Source: an uncultured Bacillus sp.
GTDB taxonomy: Bacteria > Bacillota > Bacilli > Bacillales > DSM-1321
Length of the DNA stretch: 5,080 nt
Reading direction: 5' to 3'
Assembly: GCA_934215995.1 (NCBI GenBank)
Contig: CAKQBC010000196.1
Coordinates: 1-5,080, forward strand
Below are positions 1 to 4,936 of this stretch, one piece after another. How positions within the stretch are numbered: position 1 is the first letter of the stretch; the number at the start of each line of letters is the position of its first letter. Position numbers and translations under genes: made by a program. The notes beneath the pieces are model-generated. The model searched no databases. It was not told where the DNA came from and worked only from the letters and a program-made list of their open reading frames with translations.

Positions 1-239
1 TATCAGGGCAGCCAGGTGCAAGGGCGGCACAGCAGGAAGCGGAAGGCGGGAAAATCAACATCAATTCCGCATCCGAAACGGAGTTGCAGGAGATTACGGG
101 GATTGGGCCATCGAAAGCATCGGCTATTGTCCAGTACAGGGAAGAGCAAGGGCCTTTTTCAGCAATTGAAGACCTTATGAATATCAGCGGCATCGGGGAG
201 AAAACATTTGAGAAGATGAAGGATCAAGTGACGATTTAA
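1..239 (+). CDS. comEA: ComEA, C-terminal part (competence DNA receptor, helix-hairpin-helix domain)
   Basis: This is the 3' end of a gene whose start lies left of the window; 78 residues are visible, read from base 3, ending in TAA. ComEA is the membrane-anchored receptor that binds double-stranded DNA outside the cell during transformation and passes it to the ComEC channel. What is seen: a flexible stretch rich in Gln, Ala and Gly (SQPGARAAQQEAEGG), then the paired helix-hairpin-helix DNA-binding domain, starting INSASETELQEITGIGPSKA and ending with the second hairpin (NISGIGEKTFEKMKD). The two GIG turns are the family signature and are both intact. The reading frame closes only a few residues after the second hairpin, as is usual for ComEA. 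The missing part should hold the N-terminal membrane anchor. The neighbours comEB and comEC downstream confirm the assignment. No oddity is seen in the visible part. Confidence 0.95.
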   Translation, partial: SGQPGARAAQQEAEGGKININSASETELQEITGIGPSKASAIVQYREEQGPFSAIEDLMNISGIGEKTFEKMKDQVTI

Positions 240-421
240 TGCTGGAAATCTGCTTTGTGATAACTGGATCATCAAAAGGATTGTATGGGGGAAGCAGCTG
301 TAAGCGTATAAATACAAGATCAGGGACCGGAAGTCCTGACTGATTGAAGTTTCACTTTTTCATGAAAAAATGTAATATGTAAGATAGAAGCAGAAGATTT
401 TCTTGATAAGGAGAAAGGGAT
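240..421. other. comEA-comEB intergenic gap with hairpin and palindrome
   Basis: This 182-base gap has no supportable ORF. It holds a stem-loop at 320-339 (TCAGG-G-AC pairing with GTCCTGA, seven pairs, one bulged G, loop CGGAA) and a perfect 14-base palindrome TTTTTCATGAAAAA at 356-369. The T run lies 16 bases after the stem-loop, so this is not a standard intrinsic terminator. A weak sigma-A-like promoter could be read as TTCACT (351-356), 16 bases, TAATAT (373-378), each 4 of 6 to consensus. No clear ComK box (paired AAAA-N5-TTTT motifs) is seen. The gap ends in a good ribosome binding site for comEB, AAGGAG at 408-413, 8 bases before the ATG. Confidence 0.4.
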
Positions 422-832
422 ATGAATAGAAAAAACTGGGATCGTTACTTTATGGATATTGCCAACGTTGTAGCTACAAGAGCGACTTGCAACAGGTTAA
501 AGGTAGGCTGCGTGATTGTAAAAGACAAGCATATCATATCAACCGGCTACAATGGTTCAATCCATGGGCATGAGCATTGTGATGAGGCAGGATGCCTGCT
601 GAATGAAGAGGGGCGATGCATCCGGTGCCTCCATGCAGAAGAAAATAGTGTCCTGCATGCGGAACGGGCTGACCTTAAGGGTGCAACAGCCTACATAACA
701 CATGAGCCATGCGAAAAATGCGCCAAAACATTGGCCCAGGCCGGTATTGTCAGAGTTGTCTTTGAAAAAAGCTACCCGAATAAATGGAATGAAGTATTCC
801 TGAAGGACATAGAGGTTGTCCACTTAACCTGA
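422..832 (+). CDS. comEB: ComEB-type deoxycytidylate (dCMP) deaminase family protein, short form
   Basis: The 136-residue protein belongs to the zinc-dependent cytidine/deoxycytidylate deaminase family, which in the dCMP branch converts dCMP to dUMP in the cytoplasm. Seen: the catalytic HAE motif (H71-A72-E73, Glu73 the proton shuttle) and PCEKC (C97, C100), which with H71 bind the catalytic zinc; and the T-R-L-K-V-G...GYNG start of the fold (residues 22-45). A Cys/His-rich stretch precedes HAE (H50, H52, C53, C58, C66, C69) and in this subfamily may help hold a second, structural zinc. ATG 422 has AAGGAG 8 bases upstream. Position between comEA and comEC argues for comEB. Known: B. subtilis ComEB is about 189 residues and not needed for DNA uptake. 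Odd here: the protein ends right after the core, lacking roughly 50 C-terminal residues, and C69 stands where ComEB proteins usually have Thr (from memory). Substrate dCMP is inferred from family and context. Confidence 0.85.
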   Translation: MNRKNWDRYFMDIANVVATRATCNRLKVGCVIVKDKHIISTGYNGSIHGHEHCDEAGCLLNEEGRCIRCLHAEENSVLHAERADLKGATAYITHEPCEKCAKTLAQAGIVRVVFEKSYPNKWNEVFLKDIEVVHLT

Positions 833-971
833 TTTAATAGAGAGGGTAAAAGCCGTATGGTTCAATTATGCATGTCCTGATAGGACAATCCCGCCTGTAA
901 CGGCAGTTGACCCCTTAACTTGGGATAAGTGCAGCCTGGAAGAATACGTTGTTAAGGAACGGAGGTGCACG
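833..971. other. comEB-comEC intergenic gap
   Basis: These 139 bases separate two genes that overlap in B. subtilis. Visible are a small perfect hairpin at 874-886 (GTCCT-GAT-AGGAC) and the comEC ribosome binding site at the end. The comEC reading frame is free of stops from base 828 up to the comEC ATG (48 codons) but has no ATG, GTG or TTG, so it cannot simply extend comEC. Its translation (with VWFNYACPDRTIPP in it) is not hydrophobic and I recognise nothing in it. The comEB frame itself has double stops at 878-883. No remnant of a longer ComEB C-terminus is seen in any plus-strand frame. A TTGACC at 907-912 resembles a -35 box but has no -10 partner. Confidence 0.4.
961..967 (+). promoter_or_regulatory. 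Ribosome binding site of comEC
   Basis: GGAGGTG, with the GGAGG core ending 6 bases before ATG 972. This strong site, and the lack of any other start codon in the open upstream part of the frame, fixes the comEC start. It also means comEC can be translated independently of comEB here. Confidence 0.85.
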
Positions 972-3266
972 ATGGTACTTTTACTGGCCGTGGCTGCCAT
1001 TTTGGGCATCTCGGCCTTCTTCAGCCTGAAGATTTTCTTTTTGTGCATATTGGCGGCGGTACTCTTAGCCTTCCGCTCCACTGTCAAGAATGTGCTTCTT
1101 TTTATCTCGTTTATTCTCCTGTTTTTCCTCATCACCCTCATGCATGCCCACCTCAATCAAACCGCACTTGCGGGAAACGAAAGCCGCCAGATAGTCAGGT
1201 TTTTCGATATCCCATCCGTTGACGGATCCTCACTGCAAGCCATCGTCAAAAACAGCCGGAAAGAGAAATTGCTCCTAAAATACTACTTCAGAACCGAAAA
1301 AGAGAAAGAGAACTTTGAATCCCAATTTCGACTTGGGATGGTATGCCAAGTGGCCGGTTCCTTAGAAGTGCCATCCCCGAGCCGCAATCCGGGTGCATTC
1401 GATTATCAAGAATACTTATTCAACCAGAATATCCATTGGACCCTGACGAGCGATCAGCCGCCGCTTCAGGGCTGTATACTGGATAAGCCTACAATCGTAG
1501 AAAGAATCAAGTCAATTCGCTTAAACGGACTCAGGAAAATAGACGCAGCTTATCTCCCTGAGTCAAAAGGGTTTGCCGCTGCCCTGCTGTTCGGTGATAG
1601 CGGCATGATTGAAAAACCTGTATATAATGCGTACAAGGAACTCTCTCTCATCCACATTCTTGCAATCAGCGGCCTCCATGTTGCCGCCTTATGCGCAGGC
1701 CTAATGTTTGTGCTTGTCCGCCTGGGCATGACAAGGGAAAGGGCGAAAATGATTCTGATTTTGCTTATGCCCGTCTATGCCGTACTGGCTGGGGGAGCGC
1801 CATCTGTCCTTCGTGCGTGTGTGATGGTCATGATATTTTTGAGCTTGTCTTTATTCAGAATGAGATGCTCGGCAATGGAAATACTGGTGGTTGTTTTTTT
1901 ATCATTGCTGGCCTTCAATCCGTTCTATCTTCAGAATAGTGGATTTCAACTATCCTTTTTTATCACATTCGGCCTTTTGGCCAGCAAGGACATATTGGCG
2001 CGTATGCAAGCGAAGGGGCCGCTTTTTCAGTCCCTGGTCCTTACGGTCATTTGCCAATTATGTTCAATGCCAATCATATTATTCCACTTTCATCAATTTT
2101 CATTATATGGATTTCTCTTGAACATTGTGTATATCCCCTTATTCACCGTTTGCCTCCTGCCCCTGACGATCTTTAGTTTTTTCTGGTCGCTTCTTCATCT
2201 TCCTCTCCAGCCGCTTTTCTTTAATCTAATGGAATATCTCTTCAAATGGAGCAGCGATGCAGCGGAAATGGCCTCACGGATGCCGCTCTCTTCGCTTACA
2301 TTCGCTAAGCCTTCCCTGTTCTTTGCGGTGATGCTGTTCTGCGGCATCCTCGCCTTATTCTATTTCTGGAATGCCCGGAATAAAAAATATCTGCTTTGTA
2401 CGGGCTTCATTTGCATTTCGTTGCTTTTGATCCAATACAACAAGCAATTGTGGTCACCGTATGGTGAGGTCATTTTCATTGATGTCGGACAGGGGGACTC
2501 GATTCTGGTTAAACAGCCGTTTGGAGGGGATGTCTATCTGATCGACACAGGCGGCATTCTTAGATTCGGCGAAGAGGAGTGGCAAATGAAAAGCAATATT
2601 TTCGAGCCCGGTGAACATATAGTCGTCCCCTTTTTGAAAAGCAAGGGAATCAGGGCGATCGATAAATTAATCCTTACGCATGATGACCAGGATCATATTG
2701 GCGGAGCGGCTGCTGTCCTGAAAGGGATTGACGTGAAAGAAGTAGTCATTCCGGAGGCGCTGAAGAAGGATTTCGGGACAACGAAATTCATAAAAGAAGC
2801 TGTGGAACAAGAAATTCCGATCAAAATGCTTAAAACCGGTGACGGATGGAAGAAAAGGGGTGACTCTTTCGCTGTGCTGCATCCGGACACATATAAAGGC
2901 GATTCAAACGAAAGCTCTTTAGTCTTATACGCAAGGATCAATGAATTGAACTGGCTGTTCACGGGCGATTTAGGCAAGGAGGGAGAGGCGGAATTGATGA
3001 GGGAATGGCCAAAGCTCGATATAGACATCCTGAAGGCTGGCCATCATGGGAGCAACACATCCAGCTCGGCAGACTTTATTGATTCTTTGAAATTAAAGGC
3101 CGCCATTATCTCGGCCGGGGAAAATAACCGCTACGGCCATCCGCATGCGGAAGTGGTGGAAACATTTGAAGACAGGGGGATTCAAACGTTCAGGACAGAT
3201 GAAATGGGAGCTGTATCCTACACATATTTGTTCCGGAGAGGAACCTTTACGGCGGAATTGCCATAA
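972..3266 (+). CDS. comEC: ComEC, DNA uptake channel of competence (ComEC/Rec2 family)
   Basis: The 764-residue integral membrane protein forms the channel that imports single-stranded DNA during transformation; the B. subtilis protein is 776 residues. Domains seen in order: N-terminal hydrophobic segments (residues 1-58); an extracellular OB-fold-like domain (about 65-170) with the RNPGAFDYQEYL motif (138-149); the polytopic Competence domain (about 200-490) with HILAISGLHVA (228-238) and AGGAPSVLRACVM (273-285); and a C-terminal metallo-beta-lactamase-like domain (about 495-760) with DVGQGDS (504-510), LIDTGG (523-528), THDDQDHIGG (569-578), TGD (664-666), KAGHHGS (688-694) and YGHPH (721-725). 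These are the metal-site motifs of the ComEC nuclease-like domain; D572 replaces the second His of the classical HxHxDH motif, as is common in ComEC. C125 and C168 flank the OB-like region and probably correspond to the disulfide pair reported for B. subtilis ComEC. The frame is intact and nothing key is missing. No plus-strand terminator is seen after the stop. Confidence 0.97.
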   Translation: MVLLLAVAAILGISAFFSLKIFFLCILAAVLLAFRSTVKNVLLFISFILLFFLITLMHAHLNQTALAGNESRQIVRFFDIPSVDGSSLQAIVKNSRKEKLLLKYYFRTEKEKENFESQFRLGMVCQVAGSLEVPSPSRNPGAFDYQEYLFNQNIHWTLTSDQPPLQGCILDKPTIVERIKSIRLNGLRKIDAAYLPESKGFAAALLFGDSGMIEKPVYNAYKELSLIHILAISGLHVAALCAGLMFVLVRLGMTRERAKMILILLMPVYAVLAGGAPSVLRACVMVMIFLSLSLFRMRCSAMEILVVVFLSLLAFNPFYLQNSGFQLSFFITFGLLASKDILARMQAKGPLFQSLVLTVICQLCSMPIILFHFHQFSLYGFLLNIVYIPLFTVCLLPLTIFSFFWSLLHLPLQPLFFNLMEYLFKWSSDAAEMASRMPLSSLTFAKPSLFFAVMLFCGILALFYFWNARNKKYLLCTGFICISLLLIQYNKQLWSPYGEVIFIDVGQGDSILVKQPFGGDVYLIDTGGILRFGEEEWQMKSNIFEPGEHIVVPFLKSKGIRAIDKLILTHDDQDHIGGAAAVLKGIDVKEVVIPEALKKDFGTTKFIKEAVEQEIPIKMLKTGDGWKKRGDSFAVLHPDTYKGDSNESSLVLYARINELNWLFTGDLGKEGEAELMREWPKLDIDILKAGHHGSNTSSSADFIDSLKLKAAIISAGENNRYGHPHAEVVETFEDRGIQTFRTDEMGAVSYTYLFRRGTFTAELP

Positions 3267-3374
3267 GATGTGGTGTATACGTTATGAGGTCATGCAATTA
3301 TCCTGCGATCTAAGGCCGGGGCTGTGGACGGTCATTTTGCAAGCGTACAGCAGGGGCAAGAAAGATCGATAAAT

Positions 3375-3405
3375 AAAAAACGACCCCCGCTTGCGGTGGG
3401 AGGTC
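3375..3405 (-). terminator. Intrinsic terminator of yqzM (minus strand)
   Basis: Bases 3382-3405 form a GC-rich hairpin: GACC with GGTC, then CCC with GGG after a one-base bulge, or an alternative CCG/CGG inner stem. On the minus strand it is followed at once by a T run (AAAAAA at 3375-3380 on the plus strand). It starts 9 bases after the yqzM stop codon. On the plus strand no T run follows (CTGCTAGC), so it should not efficiently stop transcripts coming from comEC. The plus-strand bases 3267-3374 hold no gene and no other hairpin I could support. Confidence 0.8.
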
Positions 3406-3413
3406 TGCTAGCT

Positions 3414-3548
3414 TTATGAACCGATGAAATGAATGACTGTTCCGATGATGAACATTGTTGCAAAAAAACCGAATGAAACAATGAATCCTACTGCTGAATC
3501 AGAAACATCATTACGTTTCGTCTGGACGTCCTTTTCAAAAGTATTCAT
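3414..3548 (-). CDS. yqzM: YqzM family small membrane protein
   Basis: This 44-residue protein is encoded on the minus strand, opposite to its neighbours. It begins MNTFEKDVQTKRND and continues VSDSAVGFIVSFGFFATM to a final HFIGS, ending in TAA. The first 18 residues are charged and polar; residues 19-43 form one hydrophobic segment, so it is probably a single-pass membrane protein with the N-terminus in the cytoplasm (topology inferred). Length, sequence pattern and position between comEC and holA match yqzM of Bacillus, a conserved gene whose function is unknown to me. A second in-frame ATG lies two codons upstream (3554) but would sit directly against the ribosome binding site, so 3548 is chosen. 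It has its own terminator and a possible own promoter, so it is likely monocistronic and independent of the competence genes. Confidence 0.88.
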   Translation of the reverse strand: MNTFEKDVQTKRNDVSDSAVGFIVSFGFFATMFIIGTVIHFIGS

Positions 3549-3554
3549 TTCCAT

Positions 3555-3561
3555 CCCTCCC
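3555..3561 (-). promoter_or_regulatory. Ribosome binding site of yqzM
   Basis: On the minus strand the sequence reads GGGAGGG, preceded by AAA. The GGAGG core ends 7 bases before ATG 3548 but only 1 base before the alternative ATG at 3554, which decides the start in favour of 3548. Confidence 0.8.
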
Positions 3562-3577
3562 TTTCGATACTTTTATC

Positions 3578-3583
3578 AGTATA
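3578..3583 (-). promoter_or_regulatory. Possible -10 element for yqzM
   Basis: The minus strand reads TATACT, 5 of 6 to the sigma-A -10 consensus, placed about 17 bases upstream of the ribosome binding site, a sensible distance. No good -35 is found at 16-18 bases; the nearest TTG-containing hexamer (TTGTAG) is 20 bases away. A promoter of another sigma factor cannot be ruled out. Confidence 0.3.
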
Positions 3584-3716
3584 GACTATTGATGGGAAAA
3601 AATCTACAATTTACCAATTGGGATTGTCTTTTCTAGAAAGAGTTGTCACAAATAATCTACAAAGCGCGGGCAAAAATATAAGTACAGAACCATTGCAGGC
3701 AAAGGGTTTGTTTAAC

Positions 3717-3797
3717 CGCAGAGGGCATAAGTTTCCGGGGCTTATCATTCTGCGTTCATATAGATGCAAGGGGCCGCCCTTTACAGGATGGCCCTTT
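3717..3797 (+). other. Two consecutive stem-loops in the yqzM-holA gap, unknown element
   Basis: The 323-base gap 3549-3871 has no gene I can support, but holds clear secondary structure. Stem-loop 1 (3717-3754) pairs CGCAGA with TCTGCG on the outside and ATAAG (3727-3731) with CTTAT (3741-3745) inside, with G-T and T-G wobbles extending both. Stem-loop 2 (3768-3797) pairs AAGGGGCC with GGCCCTTT (8 pairs, one G-T), then CCT (3778-3780) with AGG (3785-3787) around the loop TTAC. The wobble pairs are G-U pairs only if the RNA is made from the plus strand. Stem-loop 2 ends in TTTAAATTAATC, a poor T run, so it is at best a weak terminator. It may be part of a small RNA, a holA leader, or an intergenic repeat; I do not recognise it. 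The rest of the gap (3584-3716) is AT-rich with a TATAAG at 3677-3682 lacking a -35. Confidence 0.5.
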
Positions 3798-3806
3798 AAA
3801 TTAATC

Positions 3807-3835
3807 TTGATTAATGGCCCAATCATCGATACCAT
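3807..3835 (+). promoter_or_regulatory. Possible holA promoter
   Basis: TTGATT (3807-3812) and TACCAT (3830-3835) are spaced by 17 bases; each matches the sigma-A consensus at 4 of 6 positions. Initiation near 3842 would leave a leader of about 30 bases. The -35 lies inside the inverted repeat TTAATC-TT-GATTAA (3801-3814). The match is weak and housekeeping genes often have better ones, so this is tentative. Confidence 0.3.
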
Positions 3836-3871
3836 ATATGTTATCTATGTGTTAAATGAGGCGATTTAGTA

Positions 3872-4906
3872 ATGGCATTTCAATTATGGAAGCAGATACA
3901 GAAAAAAGTATTTGCGCCAGTTTACTTACTTACAGGAACCGAAACTTTCCTGATCAGGGAAACTATACATAAAATAGTCGAGAACGGATTTACAGAGGAA
4001 GAAATGGAATTCAATATATCCAGTTTCGACCTTGAAGAAACGCCTGTGCAGATTGCGCTTGAAGAAGCTGAAACATTCCCTTTCATCGGTGAAAGAAAAC
4101 TGGTGATCCTGAATAATCCGAGTTTCCTTACGGCAGAGAAACAGAAGGAAAAGATTGAGCATAATGTGCAAATGCTTTTGGATTACCTGGAGAATCCATC
4201 CCCATTCTCGATCGTTGTCTTTTCCGCTGCGTATGAAAAACTCGATGAACGGAAAAAAGTAACGAAACAGCTGAAGAGAACGGCCGAAGTGCTGGAAGCG
4301 AAAAAAATGAAGGACCAGGAGCTTGTTGCCTGGGTAAAGGAGCAGGCCGAGTTGAACGGTGTTACCTTCGAAGGCGACGCGCTTACCCGGTTTATCGCAA
4401 CATCAGGGCAAAATCTGATGCTGCTTGCAAATGAGATACAGAAGATGTCCCTGTACGTGGCGGAAAGGAAAGTGATCACCGAAACAGTGGTGGAAGAGCT
4501 TGCATCGAAATCACTTGAGCAGAACATCCTGAACCTTGTCGATTTCATATTGGGACGGAGAACCGTACAGGCAATCGAGCTGCTTCAATCGTTAATCAGC
4601 CAAAAAGAAGAGCCGATTAAAATACTGGCATTGATGGCCTCCCAAATCCGGTTGATTTATGTATCGAAGGATCTTGCGAGAAAGGGATACGGCCAGCAAA
4701 AAATTGCCGGTATGCTGAAAGTCCACCCATTCAGGATCAAACTGGCATTGGAAAAGGCTGTCTCCTTCCATCAGGAAGACCTGATGAAGTTCCTCGATAT
4801 GATTGCCGATGCCGACTATAAAATGAAGACCGGCCAGATGGACAAAATCCTGCTGCTTGAAATGATTATCCTGCAGATTGGCGGAAGCAACAGGCAATAT
4901 CAATAA
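3872..4906 (+). CDS. holA: DNA polymerase III delta subunit HolA (YqeN), clamp loader
   Basis: The 344-residue protein is the delta subunit of the clamp-loader complex, which opens the DnaN beta-clamp ring and helps load it at primed sites during replication; the Bacillus homolog is YqeN, about 347 residues. Seen: the N-terminal domain with PVYLLTGTETFLIRE (16-30), which corresponds to the P-loop region but lacks the Gly-Lys-Ser/Thr of a working ATP site, as expected for delta; TFPFIGERKLVIL (68-80), in the region that contacts the beta clamp; the middle helical domain with ATSGQNLMLLANEIQKM (176-192); and the C-terminal collar domain with QNILNLVDFILGRR (217-230), ALMASQIRLIYVSKDLA (253-269), KVHPFRIK (283-290) and DADYKMKTG (313-321). 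The start at ATG 3872 follows GAGG (3858-3861) by 10 bases; the frame has a TGA at 3857 and no other start after it. A strong terminator begins 4 bases after the stop, so holA ends its transcription unit. Confidence 0.95.
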   Translation: MAFQLWKQIQKKVFAPVYLLTGTETFLIRETIHKIVENGFTEEEMEFNISSFDLEETPVQIALEEAETFPFIGERKLVILNNPSFLTAEKQKEKIEHNVQMLLDYLENPSPFSIVVFSAAYEKLDERKKVTKQLKRTAEVLEAKKMKDQELVAWVKEQAELNGVTFEGDALTRFIATSGQNLMLLANEIQKMSLYVAERKVITETVVEELASKSLEQNILNLVDFILGRRTVQAIELLQSLISQKEEPIKILALMASQIRLIYVSKDLARKGYGQQKIAGMLKVHPFRIKLALEKAVSFHQEDLMKFLDMIADADYKMKTGQMDKILLLEMIILQIGGSNRQYQ

Positions 4907-4909
4907 ATA

Positions 4910-4936
4910 GAAAAGCTCCCATGACGGGAGCTTTTC
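4910..4936. terminator. Intrinsic terminator after holA, probably bidirectional
   Basis: A perfect 11-pair stem, GAAAAGCTCCC with GGGAGCTTTTC, encloses the 5-base loop ATGAC. On the plus strand the stem ends in CTTTTC and on the minus strand it ends in GCTTTTCTATTTATT, so both strands give a T run. It lies 4 bases after the holA stop codon. In B. subtilis the next gene, rpsT, is on the opposite strand, which would fit a shared terminator, but rpsT is not seen in the remaining bases. Confidence 0.92.

Noticed and set aside
240..421. ComK binding boxes (AAAA-N5-TTTT pairs) before comEB
   Set aside because: Only isolated A or T runs are present, and the palindrome has the opposite order (T run then A run). 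ComK control would be expected upstream of comEA, outside the window.
907..912. TTGACC as a -35 box of a private comEC promoter
   Set aside because: No AT-rich -10 hexamer lies 16-18 bases downstream; that stretch reads GTGCAGCC.
2667..3028. Minus-strand ORFs inside comEC (and similar ones inside comEB and holA)
   Set aside because: They are mirror frames of strongly conserved coding sequence and have no supporting features.
3145..3372. A plus-strand ORF overlapping the comEC 3' end and running past its stop
   Set aside because: It is out of frame with the conserved metallo-beta-lactamase motifs; the part after 3266 is too short and has no signature.
3611..3835. A 74-codon minus-strand ORF over the same gap
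   Set aside because: No ribosome binding site or domain was seen, and it overlaps the structured element and the candidate holA promoter.
3618..3869. An 83-codon plus-strand ORF starting with TTG in the yqzM-holA gap
   Set aside because: No ribosome binding site before the TTG, the frame runs through the stem-loops, and the translation shows no recognisable domain. It looks like a chance open frame.
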